Source of the DNA: Synergistaceae bacterium UBA6101
GTDB lineage: Bacteria; Synergistota; Synergistia; Synergistales; Synergistaceae
DNA: 19,906 bases
Reading direction: 5' to 3'
Assembly (NCBI GenBank): GCA_002428495.1
Contig: DIWR01000001.1
Location: 1-19,906, forward strand
In this document: positions 1-7,880 of the stretch, piece by piece
How the letters are laid out: every line of letters starts with the position of its first letter
How positions within the stretch are numbered: position 1 is the first letter of the stretch
The notes under the pieces: generated by a model
Told to the model about the DNA's origin: nothing
Seen by the model: the letters and a program-made list of their open reading frames with translations, nothing else
Database searches by the model: none
Program-made: the position numbers and the translations under genes

Positions 1-18
1 GACATTTTCCCTGATCAT

Positions 19-67
19 TGACATATTTCTGACATATTTCTGACATATTTTGTTTCTGACATATTTT
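19..67. repeat. Short direct repeats (TGACATATTTC unit, 11 bp)
   Basis: Copies of TGACATATTT[C/T] begin at 19, 30, 41 and 57. The first three are in perfect 11-bp register and the fourth follows a 5-nt insertion. A related GACATTTTCCCTGAT begins at position 1. No gene lies over this stretch. Short repeats of this kind occur at the ends of some insertion sequences (for example the multiple terminal repeats of the IS21 family), but the window starts here and no transposase can be seen, so the origin is open. Confidence 0.7.
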
Positions 68-99
68 AAGATACAGCCCCCATAGCTTATTCTTCGAAA

Positions 100-117
100 A
101 GAGTTTATTGAGACTCT
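100..117 (-). terminator. Weak candidate terminator after the TRAP permease gene
   Basis: On the minus strand, just after the permease stop codon, a 5-bp stem (AGAGT/ACTCT) with an 8-nt loop is followed by TTTC. The stem is short and A/T-rich, so this is only a possible terminator for the transporter transcript. Confidence 0.3.
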
Positions 118-120
118 CTT

Positions 121-2007
121 TTATTCTATTGAATCACATTTTGGAGCTCCTTTGTCCTTCTTAAACAGTTTGCCGAATATTATCGAGGAACCTATTACTC
201 CTGCTGATCCTACCAGTGTTAAAGTATTGTTTGGAGTCAGTGCCATCAATGAAAATAGCACGAAGATCGTTCTTTCCCAAATTGCCAGGTTTCGGTTGAT
301 GTAGCCTATAATTGCGAATGCAAATCCAAAGCATGCAACAAGACAGGCCAGGATACCCATTAAATTGCCGATGAAATCAAGCTGCAGCAGTATCCCAGGG
401 TCATAGCAGAAAGCGAATGGGACAACGAAAGCTAAAAATCCAAGCCTGCAGGCCGTAAATCCGGTCTGATTAGGTTCCGATCCGGCAATTGAACTTGCTG
501 CATATGCAGCAAGAGCAACAGGAGGTGTTATGTTTGAGATTATTGCAAAATAAAAGACAAACATATGAGCTGAAATCAGGGGATATCCAAGTTTTGCCAA
601 AATAGGGACCCCGAGAGCTGAAGCAAGGATATAAGCTCCTGTAGTGGGAAGGCCCATTCCAAGGACAAGTGATACTATCATGACCAGGAAAAGCGCAAAC
701 AGCGGAGTATTGCCGGCGAAGGCAAGCACAAGACTTACAAGTTTCTGTCCTATACCTGTAAGAGAAACTGAGCTGAGGGCGATACCTGCGGAGGCGCATG
801 CAACGCAGACAAGGGTAATGTTTTCAACCCCATCATGTATCGCGCTTATTATTTTTTTCGGTCCCATCCTGTTTTCTTTGCTCGGCAGGGAGACGAGCCA
901 TGAAAGGACGATCCCTATGACTGCCGCATACATTGGCGAGTAGCCTTTTAGCAGTGTAAAGACCAATCCAATTATCGGCACAAAAAGATACACTTTTTTT
1001 AATACGTCTTTCTTCTTAGGTAGTTCTTCGGCAGGGAGACCCTTCAGTCCGCATTTTAGCGCCTCCAGCCTTATCATCAGGAAAACTGCGCCGTAATATA
1101 TAAGTGCCGGAACTATCGCAGCAATAATTATTTCCACGAAGGGAACACCAAGAAAGGAAGCCATCAGGAATGCTCCTGCGCCCATTACGGGAGGCATGAT
1201 CTGTCCACCGGAGCTTGCGACTGCTTCTACAGCTCCCGCGAAGTGCGGTTTATATCCGATTTTTATCATAAGGGGAATAGTAAATGTTCCTGTACCATAT
1301 ACATTGGCAACGGCAGAACCTGATATCGAACCAAAAAGGCAGGAACTCATAACCGCTACGTTGGCCGGACCGCCCGGCGCAGTTCCTGTAAAAGCCTGCG
1401 CAACTTCCATGAAATATGGCCCGGTCCCGCATTTTTCAAGGAAACCGCCAAATATCAAAAAAGCTGCAACCAGGGTAGCAGAAACACCAAGAGGCATTGA
1501 AAAAATACCTTCATCAGTGAGATATATCTGCTCAACTACTTCATGCAAAGAAAAAGGAAGCCCTCGCATAATGCCTGGCAAATAATCGCCAAGGTACATG
1601 TATGCAGCAAAGAGACAAGCGATTATGGTCAGGGGCAGTCCAACTACTCGTCGGGTACCCTCCATCAAAAGCACAAAAAGTAAAAGGCCTAGAATAAACT
1701 GTATTTGTGTAACAGGATCGACCTGGATTATTCGTGAAGTGATCGCTTCATAATCAAAAACAACGTACAGCCCGGGCAGAGTCGCAAGGGCCCCCAATAT
1801 CCAGTCATAGAACGGGACGCTGGTGTCCGGCGACTTTTTTGTCATAGGATATAGAATGAAAGCCAGCGGAAGGACCATTGCCAAATGGACGTTTCTCTGG
1901 AGATAGGCTTCAAAAGAACCGAATATTGAGGTATAAAGATGGAAGAATCCAATGATAAGAACATAGCCATATAATATTTTATAAGGGATACCCTGTAGTT
2001 TTCTCAT
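121..2007 (-). CDS. TAXI-type TRAP transporter permease, fused small (4TM) and large (12TM) subunits
   Basis: The 628-residue protein is almost wholly hydrophobic, with many predicted membrane helices. It matches the fused DctQ-DctM-like permeases of TRAP transporters that work with TAXI binding proteins. An N-terminal set of helices covers roughly residues 1-115. The DctM-like core follows at about 120-560, with the motifs SSGGQIMPPVMGAGAF, GLPTTGAYI and ITPPVALAAYAASSIA. Such systems drive solute uptake across the inner membrane with an ion gradient (usually Na+). The ATG at 2007 has AAAAGGA upstream. The partner binding-protein gene lies just upstream on the same strand. The substrate cannot be read from the sequence; TAXI systems often take dicarboxylates or amino acids such as glutamate. 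Confidence 0.93.
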   Translation of the reverse strand: MRKLQGIPYKILYGYVLIIGFFHLYTSIFGSFEAYLQRNVHLAMVLPLAFILYPMTKKSPDTSVPFYDWILGALATLPGLYVVFDYEAITSRIIQVDPVTQIQFILGLLLFVLLMEGTRRVVGLPLTIIACLFAAYMYLGDYLPGIMRGLPFSLHEVVEQIYLTDEGIFSMPLGVSATLVAAFLIFGGFLEKCGTGPYFMEVAQAFTGTAPGGPANVAVMSSCLFGSISGSAVANVYGTGTFTIPLMIKIGYKPHFAGAVEAVASSGGQIMPPVMGAGAFLMASFLGVPFVEIIIAAIVPALIYYGAVFLMIRLEALKCGLKGLPAEELPKKKDVLKKVYLFVPIIGLVFTLLKGYSPMYAAVIGIVLSWLVSLPSKENRMGPKKIISAIHDGVENITLVCVACASAGIALSSVSLTGIGQKLVSLVLAFAGNTPLFALFLVMIVSLVLGMGLPTTGAYILASALGVPILAKLGYPLISAHMFVFYFAIISNITPPVALAAYAASSIAGSEPNQTGFTACRLGFLAFVVPFAFCYDPGILLQLDFIGNLMGILACLVACFGFAFAIIGYINRNLAIWERTIFVLFSLMALTPNNTLTLVGSAGVIGSSIIFGKLFKKDKGAPKCDSIE

Positions 2008-2076
2008 TTGATCAACATCCTTTTGGGTAAACTAACATTTAGAGTTCTTTTTTATCTGCAGTTAAATCCCTAAAAG

Positions 2077-2105
2077 CAGTCAGTGGCCTATACAGCCACT
2101 GACTG
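2077..2105 (-). terminator. Intercistronic hairpin between TAXI binding protein and permease genes
   Basis: A perfect 11-bp stem (CAGTCAGTGGC/GCCACTGACTG) with a 7-nt loop lies 30 nt after the binding-protein stop and about 70 nt before the permease start. In the minus direction it is followed by CTTTTAGGG, a short T-run. This suits a partial terminator, or an RNA-stabilising hairpin that gives more binding protein than permease, a common arrangement in binding-protein-dependent transporters. Confidence 0.65.
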
Positions 2106-2134
2106 TTCGTTACATAGGGATAATAGCCTCTAAA

Positions 2135-3127
2135 TTATTTAGCTTCTTTCCAGAACTTAACCGCGCCAGGATGTGTAGGAACTCCTGCTGCAACAGCAGT
2201 TTTTGGATTAAGCTCGTCAATGTCCTTTACAGCTTTTGCCAATGAGGTCTTATTTGTCCAGAGAGATTTGCATAGATCATAAACCAAATCATCAGGAAGA
2301 TCCTTCCTAACTACTATACAGGTGTAATCTCCCACTGTTTTGATCGGTTTCTTCACGCTTTTGTAGATCCCTGGCTCAACAGTAAAGGTAGTAGTTCCGT
2401 AAGCGTCGGAAAGAGCTTTCAATGCACTGTCATCAACGGGCAGGATCACTATTTCAGTATTGCTTTCAATGTTCATGACTATTGAAGCGACTCGGCCAAC
2501 GGAAAAAACAAACATATCGAGATGATTGTCTGCCAGGAGGTCTGCTCCTCCGTCATAAGAGGCAAACTCCATTGAACCGCCCATTTTCTTAATATCTTTA
2601 TAGGTCACTCCATAAGCTTTCATAAAGAGAGACTTTACAACGAATTCAGAGGCTGTCCCGGGTTTAAGGGTAGCCATGCGGACGGGGATCTTTTTGTCAA
2701 ATATATCGCTGAGTTTTGTGATCTTGTTTTTTTCTGCAAAATCTTTGCGCATAATGAAGTAAGTATACTGGGTATAGAGGTTGGCCATTATGACGGAATT
2801 TTTAGTTGCACGTCCCAAGAAGTCCTGCTCTCCCTTTATTGCCGCGCCTAAGAGGGATGTCACAGAAAAACCGAAGTCACCTTTTTTAACATCAGCATTG
2901 ATTATATTTGATACTCCGCCGCCCGAACTGCTCGTCGTCTGTAAAACGTTTTTGCTCCACAAATCAGCAAATGCGCTTCCTAAAGCGAACCAGTTGCCGC
3001 CTGGAGGGCCGGACATGAATTTAAGTTGGGAGGGCCAGCCATCCTTAGGTGTTGGGGCAGCATAAACCGGTGCTGCAGCAAAAGTTATCAGAGCAACGAA
3101 CAGTATAAAAATCAACAGTTTCTTCAT
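2135..3127 (-). CDS. TAXI family TRAP transporter solute-binding protein
   Basis: This 330-residue exported protein starts with a clear Sec signal peptide: MKK, a hydrophobic stretch, then PVYA with cleavage near residues 23-24. The mature part begins with the TAXI-type signature LKFMSGPPGGNWFALGSAFA, followed by the Ser/Gly-rich SSSGGGVSNIINADVKKGDFGF. The fold would be a two-lobed periplasmic binding protein that delivers substrate to the fused TRAP permease encoded next on the same strand. The ATG at 3127 is the natural start; its ribosome site (GAGTGG) is weak. The length is usual for the family. The ligand is unknown. Confidence 0.93.
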   Translation of the reverse strand: MKKLLIFILFVALITFAAAPVYAAPTPKDGWPSQLKFMSGPPGGNWFALGSAFADLWSKNVLQTTSSSGGGVSNIINADVKKGDFGFSVTSLLGAAIKGEQDFLGRATKNSVIMANLYTQYTYFIMRKDFAEKNKITKLSDIFDKKIPVRMATLKPGTASEFVVKSLFMKAYGVTYKDIKKMGGSMEFASYDGGADLLADNHLDMFVFSVGRVASIVMNIESNTEIVILPVDDSALKALSDAYGTTTFTVEPGIYKSVKKPIKTVGDYTCIVVRKDLPDDLVYDLCKSLWTNKTSLAKAVKDIDELNPKTAVAAGVPTHPGAVKFWKEAK

Positions 3128-3189
3128 AACAAAACACCACTCTTTCTTAATAAAGTTCTCACCTAATAAAAACAGCCTAGGCGAAATAT

Positions 3190-3218
3190 ATTATGTTAAA
3201 TATTATATCACCTTACAA
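3190..3218 (-). promoter_or_regulatory. Candidate sigma-70-type promoter for the TAXI TRAP operon
   Basis: On the minus strand TTGTAA (3213-3218) and CATAAT (3190-3195) are separated by 17 nt. This puts the start of transcription about 55-60 nt upstream of the binding-protein ATG. An overlapping TATAAT at 3202-3207 lacks a matching -35 box. Confidence 0.4.
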
Positions 3219-3407
3219 ATATCAAAAGGCAGTTAACAAAGACACAAAGAATAATGATTTTAATAGTTTAAATGTTCAATGGCTGTTATTTATAAGCAAA
3301 ACAAAAGCTCGATGGCCAAATAGATAAGTTGAATCCAGAAGGTCTTTTAAGGTCCAATTCGAAATGGATGATAAGTTTTCAGCTCGTCTGAAAAGAATCT
3401 ATCTCTT

Positions 3408-3438
3408 TTGGCATAGTAACATTTTCTTGATTTATAAT
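3408..3438 (+). promoter_or_regulatory. Candidate promoter for xthA
   Basis: A consensus TATAAT lies at 3433-3438, with TTGGCA at 3408-3413 (19-nt spacing, slightly long). Transcription would start about 30 nt before the xthA ATG, just upstream of its GAGGG ribosome site. Confidence 0.45.
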
Positions 3439-3475
3439 AGTACTGTTCAATTGAAATTGGAAATGAGGGAATAGT

Positions 3476-4279
3476 ATGTCTCTGGTCAATATTGGCACTT
3501 TCAACGTAAATTCTGTCAAAAGCCGGATCCCGGTCTTGGAGAGTCTCCTTGTTTCGGAAGGAGCTCCTGATATTCTCTGTCTCCAGGAGACCAAATGCCG
3601 CGATGAGGAATTCCCCCAAGATTTTTTTAAGGGACTTGGCTACCACTGTCTATATAAAGGGATGAAATCTTATAACGGTGTCGCTGTCATCTCAAAGATC
3701 GAACCTGATGGGGCTTCATTCGGACTTAACGACGGGGCTGCGGAGCCGGAGAAGGAGGAATCAGAGAACGCCCGCGTGATACTGGCGAGATTCGGAGACC
3801 TGAACATCCTGAACACCTACATCCCTCAGGGCAAAGAGATCGACAATCCGGATTACCTGTATAAACTTCGATTCTTTCAGAGGGTACAGGATCTTTTTGA
3901 AAGGAACTTCACTCCTAAAGATAAGATTTTATGGGTCGGCGACCTCAACGTTGCACCCACAGAACTTGATGTCGCCAACCCGAAAAATAAAACGAATCAT
4001 GTATGCTTCCACAGAGATGTCAAAGATATATTTGCCAAGGTCATGGCATGGGGGTTTGTTGATATTTTCAGAAAACACCTTCCGGGCGATGGTGAGTATT
4101 CCTTCTGGGATTACAGGATAAAGGATGCTCTTTCAAGAAATATCGGCTGGAGGATAGACCATATAGTCGGTACTGAAGTTATGGCTGATGCAAGCAGGAA
4201 GGTATGGGTGGAAAGATCTCTCAGGTCAATGGAACGCCCCTCAGACCACACTGCTGTGATCGGTTCATTTGAAGTATAG
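3476..4279 (+). CDS. xthA: Exodeoxyribonuclease III (AP endonuclease, EEP family)
   Basis: The 267-residue protein carries the full set of motifs of the exonuclease III/AP endonuclease family. These are FNVNS with Asn10, LQETK with metal-binding Glu38, NTYIPQG with Tyr115, GDLN with Asp156 and Asn158, WRIDHI with Asp228, and PSDHTA with Asp257-His258. Enzymes of this family cut DNA at abasic sites in base excision repair and degrade 3' ends of duplex DNA. The ATG at 3476 follows TGAGGGAATAGT, a good ribosome site. The gene stands alone, ended by the hairpin at 4286-4320. Length and residues are normal. Confidence 0.95.
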   Translation: MSLVNIGTFNVNSVKSRIPVLESLLVSEGAPDILCLQETKCRDEEFPQDFFKGLGYHCLYKGMKSYNGVAVISKIEPDGASFGLNDGAAEPEKEESENARVILARFGDLNILNTYIPQGKEIDNPDYLYKLRFFQRVQDLFERNFTPKDKILWVGDLNVAPTELDVANPKNKTNHVCFHRDVKDIFAKVMAWGFVDIFRKHLPGDGEYSFWDYRIKDALSRNIGWRIDHIVGTEVMADASRKVWVERSLRSMERPSDHTAVIGSFEV

Positions 4280-4285
4280 ATATAA

Positions 4286-4320
4286 AGCAAAGCCCGCATC
4301 TACTGGATACGGGCTTTGCT
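4286..4320. terminator. Bidirectional terminator between xthA and the lytic transglycosylase gene
   Basis: Perfect 11-bp stem AGCAAAGCCCG/CGGGCTTTGCT around a 13-nt loop, placed between convergent genes. The T-run is short in both directions (TTTAT in the minus direction, CTGCGTTT in the plus direction). Confidence 0.75.
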
Positions 4321-4348
4321 CTGCGTTTAAAGTCAGTATTGTTAAAGA

Positions 4349-5215
4349 TCAGAACCCCGTTTTCTCCGAATGGCGTTTGAGCATCGCCATATTGTTGTTG
4401 ACCTTTTTCAGGTAAGAGACGGAAATTCCCCCATAATACCTGTTGAGGGCTTTCTGGACTGTGCCATATGCGCTTATGTAGCGGGAAAGCAATAGAACTC
4501 CAGCCTCTACTCCGCGCTCAGGATCAAACATGTGATCCTTGGTAGTTGCTATGCCTCTTGCGCTGAGCATTCCGCGGTGGACTTTCCACATGACCTGCAT
4601 TACCCCCAGAGCACCTTTATTGCTCATCGCGCTAGGGTTGAAAAGGCTCTCTGTCTTTGCTATGCCTACAGACAGGTCTGTAGGAACGTTGTATTTCGCG
4701 CTGTAGAAAACAAGAGCAGAAGCCTCTCTCCATGCTATCTGAGGAGAGATCTTTTTGTTGATGGACTTGATGAAAGTTGCAATATTTGCCACCTTGCGCT
4801 GTTTGTTGACAGGCATTTTGTTCAGTTCTTTCAGTGTTGAATCAGGATGGTTGCCTACCCATTTTTCAATATGCTCTGGAGCAAGGCCCATCTTACCCAA
4901 CGCGTTCACAACCGAAACGTCAAGTCCTTTAAGAAATCTGCTGGTATTGGGATCTTCGCCTGAGGCGGCGCGGGAATGTGCGATTTCTTTCTTTTTTACT
5001 GAAGATGTAGTTTTTACTACGAGCTTGCCCTCATCGTTTTTTGTTTCATATGTAGTCGTGATGATGGCTCCTTCAGCGGAAGTGTTGCTTAGTGTTTTTT
5101 GGGCCGGCACGCTGCATACTCCCGTATTGGGAGAAAGGACTACTGATGTAAATACCAGCAGCAGCGCGGCTGCCTGCGGAATAAAGATCTTCCGCATTTT
5201 CCATATCTTTCGCAT
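4349..5215 (-). CDS. Secreted lytic transglycosylase (SLT domain)
   Basis: The 288-residue protein starts with a signal sequence or N-terminal anchor: basic MRKIWKMRKIF, then hydrophobic residues to about 28. A linker follows, then a C-terminal SLT-type lysozyme-like domain (about 165-285). The catalytic Glu189 lies in AKTESLFNPSA, followed by the family signature GALGVMQVM. Such enzymes cleave peptidoglycan glycan strands to 1,6-anhydro ends in the periplasm. The ATG at 5215 has a near-ideal AAGGAGGT 4 nt upstream, favouring it over the in-frame ATG six codons later. The partial match TGVC at residues 31-34 lacks a small residue before Cys, so a lipoprotein is unlikely. The middle region (35-160) is unrecognised. 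Confidence 0.88.
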   Translation of the reverse strand: MRKIWKMRKIFIPQAAALLLVFTSVVLSPNTGVCSVPAQKTLSNTSAEGAIITTTYETKNDEGKLVVKTTSSVKKKEIAHSRAASGEDPNTSRFLKGLDVSVVNALGKMGLAPEHIEKWVGNHPDSTLKELNKMPVNKQRKVANIATFIKSINKKISPQIAWREASALVFYSAKYNVPTDLSVGIAKTESLFNPSAMSNKGALGVMQVMWKVHRGMLSARGIATTKDHMFDPERGVEAGVLLLSRYISAYGTVQKALNRYYGGISVSYLKKVNNNMAMLKRHSEKTGF

Positions 5216-5299
5216 GATTACCTCCTTGCGTTTCGGGGACTGTAAGAATGAAAAGGTTCTGAATATTCACCCAAACAGATACTCTTTTGCGCAACGAAT

Positions 5300-5327
5300 A
5301 TAATAACCGAGAGGTCACATAAGTCAA
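5300..5327 (-). promoter_or_regulatory. Candidate promoter for the lytic transglycosylase gene
   Basis: On the minus strand TTGACT (5322-5327) is followed after 16 nt by TATTAT (5300-5305). Both boxes are close to consensus. The leader to the ATG at 5215 would be about 75-80 nt. Confidence 0.55.
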
Positions 5328-5435
5328 GCGACTTTCTTGAATATCAGAAAAAAATAAACTAAAAGTGGCTCAAACTTACAGAACATATTTAATTGTGTTG
5401 TATTCAACTATAAATAATTAAATAATAGCGTATTA

Positions 5436-6317
5436 TTATTTACTGTTATCGCAAGCGAGGGTAATTATCCCACTAAAAAGGATCAATACCCCTATAGATC
5501 CAACCAGAGAGAGCCGTTCCCCAAGCAGCAGCGCAGAGAGCAGCCAGGCGGTCATAGGTTCCGAGAGGGAGAGGGTATATGCCTTCCCGAGGGTTATCTT
5601 CTCTATACCCTTTGTAAAAAGAGAGAATGGAAGTATCGTTGTAAAGACCGATAGGATGATAACGCAGATCATGCCTCTGAGTTCAAAGATCCATGAAATA
5701 TCTCCGGTTATCAGCCAAGGCAGCGCCATGACCGCGCTTAGCATGGATATCAGGGAGACCGTTTCAACAGGATCCCTCTTTCCAATTATCCTCAGTCCTG
5801 CTCCTTCCATCGCATAAGAGAGCGCTGCTCCGAAGGCAAGAATTGCCCCGGGTACGCTAACAGAGCTGAAATCGCTCTTGCCGGCTGCCACTAGCAGGAA
5901 ACATCCTGTTATGGCAAGCAGGGTCGAGATGAACCATCTGGTAGAAAGGCATTCTTTGAAAAAAAACCTGCCCAGTATTCCGGCGAGGACAGGGGCTGAT
6001 CCTATCGCCACCATGGTGCCGATCGCAACTCCGGTAAGCCTAACTGCAGAGAAGAAGGCAAACTGGTATGCAGTCAGACCTAAAGCGGCAATAAGAATGC
6101 CTGCCCAGTTCCATTTTTCCCCGTGAAGGATCTTTCTGCGGCGAAAAAAAGTCCATATCAATAATAAAAGCCCGGCCCCGAAGACCCTGGCTGAACCTAT
6201 CGTGAGGGATGTGGCATTTTCAGGCGCAAGTGCCTGTATAGTTCCTGTCATGCCCCAGCACATTCCTGCTGCGACGACAAGGAGCCCGCCCATAAATTCT
6301 TCACTGTTGAGTTTCAT
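5436..6317 (-). CDS. EamA/DMT-superfamily transporter
   Basis: The 293-residue protein has about ten hydrophobic segments in two similar halves (roughly 10-142 and 152-287), the double EamA layout. The opening GGLLVVAAGMCWGMTGTIQ and the second-half VPGAILAFGAALSYAMEG mark the two repeats. Members export or import amino acids, nucleotides and other small metabolites across the inner membrane; the substrate is not predictable here. The ATG at 6317 lies 10 nt after GAGGAGG on the minus strand. It is a single gene with no partner in the same direction. No convincing terminator follows it. Confidence 0.9.
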   Translation of the reverse strand: MKLNSEEFMGGLLVVAAGMCWGMTGTIQALAPENATSLTIGSARVFGAGLLLLIWTFFRRRKILHGEKWNWAGILIAALGLTAYQFAFFSAVRLTGVAIGTMVAIGSAPVLAGILGRFFFKECLSTRWFISTLLAITGCFLLVAAGKSDFSSVSVPGAILAFGAALSYAMEGAGLRIIGKRDPVETVSLISMLSAVMALPWLITGDISWIFELRGMICVIILSVFTTILPFSLFTKGIEKITLGKAYTLSLSEPMTAWLLSALLLGERLSLVGSIGVLILFSGIITLACDNSK

Positions 6318-6436
6318 TTTTTCTGATGCCTCCTCTGCTTTCCCTGCAGCAGAAGTATTTTAGCAGAAAGAAAAGAGAGTGCGTCTTCTTTGATCGGTGA
6401 AATATGTATTTGAAAGCAGAAAACGTATCCATAGCA

Positions 6437-6442
6437 TATAAT
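6437..6442 (+). promoter_or_regulatory. Candidate -10 box for the class V aminotransferase gene
   Basis: Perfect TATAAT about 55 nt before the chosen start. The nearest -35-like TTGAAA (6410-6415) is 21 nt away, too far for a standard promoter, so only the -10 is supported. A 14-bp inverted repeat, TCAGA-AAAA-TCTGA, lies downstream at 6464-6477 in the leader and could be an operator. Confidence 0.35.
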
Positions 6443-6498
6443 ATGTTTAATATTTGATGAGTATCAGAAAAATCTGAAATATGACTGGAGGTCAAATG

Positions 6499-7656
6499 AT
6501 GATTCCAACAAAAAAACTTGTTATGATCCCGGGTCCTGTCCCCGTCTCGCCAAGCGTGCTCCAGAAATTGGGCAGCGAGGTCAAGGCACACACGGATCCG
6601 GATTTCGTTGCCGAATTCCAGAGCCTTCTTTCGGAACTTAGAGCTATCACGAACTGCAACGGGATAGCCTTCCTTGTGGCAGGATCAGGAACCATGGGAA
6701 TGGAAATGGCGATAGCAAACGTCGCCGGAGAGAAAGATAAAGTATTGGTCTGTTCAAACGGACATTTCGGAGACCGCTACATCTCTATCTGTAAAAACAG
6801 AGGGCTGGACATCACTGCAATGGAAGCGGAGTGGGGAAGATCCGTAACGCCTGAAGAAGTTGACAGGGAACTCTCAAAAAGAGGCTATACTGTTGCAGTT
6901 GTGACACATGTCGAAACATCGACAGGCGTGGAGCTTCCTCTTGAGGAAATGGCGAAGATGATGAAAGAAAAACACCCCGGTGTCCTTTTTGTCGTTGACG
7001 GAGTCGCTGCAGGGGGCGGTGTTGAAGTTGACATGGCTTGGGGCATAGATGTTTACTTCACCTGTTCCCAGAAAGCATTTTGCTCTGTTCCCGGAATGGC
7101 AATAGTCTGGGCCGGACAGAGAGCGCTGAAAAAGCGCGAAGAGATGGGATCCATCAGGGAGTCATACATAGATTACGCACGCTGGATACCTGTTATGACT
7201 GATACCAATAAATATTGGGGCACTCCTGCGGTCAACAACATCTCAGCTCTCAAAGAATCCGTAAGGATAATGCTGGAGGAGGGCCTGTCAGAGAGATATC
7301 GCCGTCACAGGGAACATGCCGGCCTTGTAGTTGAAGCCATGACTGCGATGGGTTTCAGGACTCTTGCCGAAAAGGAATACCGATCCGCCACACTTTCGAT
7401 CTTCCTCTATCCCGAAAAGATGCCGGTCGATGATGCATCTTTCCGTGCCGCCTGTGCAGATGAGGGCGCGCTCCTGGCAGGATGCCTCGGAGAATATGCA
7501 GGAAAGGGCTTCAGGATGGGACACATGGGAAATCTTGACAAACACATGCTCATATCGGGAATTGCCGCGATAGAAAGAGCCGCAATTTCATGCGGCCTTG
7601 ATGTTAAGCCGGGTGCTGCACTTGCCGTAATGCAGCTTGGGCTGGCAGGAAAATAG
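6499..7656 (+). CDS. Class V pyridoxal-phosphate aminotransferase (alanine-glyoxylate aminotransferase family)
   Basis: A fold-type I PLP enzyme of 385 residues. The N-terminus KKLVMIPGPVPVSPSVLQ is typical of the alanine/serine-glyoxylate aminotransferase group. The PLP-binding Asp lies in LFVVDGVAA (Asp167), and the Schiff-base lysine in TCSQKAFCSVPGMA (Lys192). Family members transfer amino groups between alanine, serine or similar donors and glyoxylate or pyruvate; the exact substrates are not visible. The open frame extends to an ATG at 6481, but that codon lies upstream of the GGAGGT ribosome site (6487-6492). The real start is therefore 6499 (6-nt spacing), with 6496 as a close alternative. 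It is monocistronic, with a terminator hairpin at 7740-7766. Confidence 0.92.
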   Translation: MIPTKKLVMIPGPVPVSPSVLQKLGSEVKAHTDPDFVAEFQSLLSELRAITNCNGIAFLVAGSGTMGMEMAIANVAGEKDKVLVCSNGHFGDRYISICKNRGLDITAMEAEWGRSVTPEEVDRELSKRGYTVAVVTHVETSTGVELPLEEMAKMMKEKHPGVLFVVDGVAAGGGVEVDMAWGIDVYFTCSQKAFCSVPGMAIVWAGQRALKKREEMGSIRESYIDYARWIPVMTDTNKYWGTPAVNNISALKESVRIMLEEGLSERYRRHREHAGLVVEAMTAMGFRTLAEKEYRSATLSIFLYPEKMPVDDASFRAACADEGALLAGCLGEYAGKGFRMGHMGNLDKHMLISGIAAIERAAISCGLDVKPGAALAVMQLGLAGK

Positions 7657-7739
7657 TCAGGGCAACGCTCCCCCTGCAGTCCGTTTACCTCTGAACTGCG
7701 AAAAGGTTTTTACGCGAATACCTGAAACAAGATAAAGAT

Positions 7740-7766
7740 AACGGGAGCCGCAAAAGGGTTCCCGTT
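7740..7766. terminator. Bidirectional terminator between aminotransferase and ABC-F blocks
   Basis: Ten-base-pair stem AACGGGAGCC/GGTTCCCGTT (one G-T pair) with loop GCAAAAG. The plus side continues ACTTATTT and the minus side ATCTTTATCTTG. It lies between convergent transcription units and directly behind the 26-codon ORF. Confidence 0.7.
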
Positions 7767-7772
7767 ACTTAT

Positions 7773-7853
7773 TTACCAGGGAAGTTTAACAACGATCTTG
7801 CGTATCCTCTTTGGGGCATACCTGACGAAATTATCTATACTGTCATAAATCAT
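7773..7853 (-). CDS. Possible 26-residue cationic small protein downstream of the ABC-F gene
   Basis: A short frame of 26 codons starts 27 nt after the ABC-F stop and ends 6 nt before the terminator hairpin. A perfect AGGAGG (7863-7868) sits 9 nt before its ATG. The peptide begins MIYDSIDNFVRYAPKRIRK and ends IVVKLPW. It has six Lys/Arg against two Asp and is amphipathic. I do not recognise a function. The first residues recall the start of YhcH/YjgK/YiaL-family proteins (MIYDSLDN-like), so it could be the stub of a lost gene rather than a working peptide. It would be co-transcribed with the ABC-F gene. Confidence 0.45.
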   Translation of the reverse strand: MIYDSIDNFVRYAPKRIRKIVVKLPW

Positions 7854-7880
7854 ATGGAGCAGCCTCCTGACTTGTATCAG

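Larger units (their letters stand above)
3128..3475. other. 348-bp divergent intergenic region
   Basis: AT-rich spacer between the TAXI transporter operon (-) and xthA (+). It contains a candidate promoter for each side, listed separately. I see no further gene, RNA or strong inverted repeat. Open frames in this stretch run into the two flanking genes and have no ribosome site. Confidence 0.6.

Noticed and set aside
5418..5445. AT-rich AATAATA-GCG-TATTATT inverted repeat after the EamA gene as a terminator
   Set aside because: The stem is purely A/T, without a GC-rich stem or following T-tract; too weak to call.
6481..6498. Upstream ATG at 6481 as start of the aminotransferase
   Set aside because: The codons from 6481 contain the GGAGGT ribosome site itself, which serves the ATG at 6499 (or 6496); no ribosome site precedes 6481.
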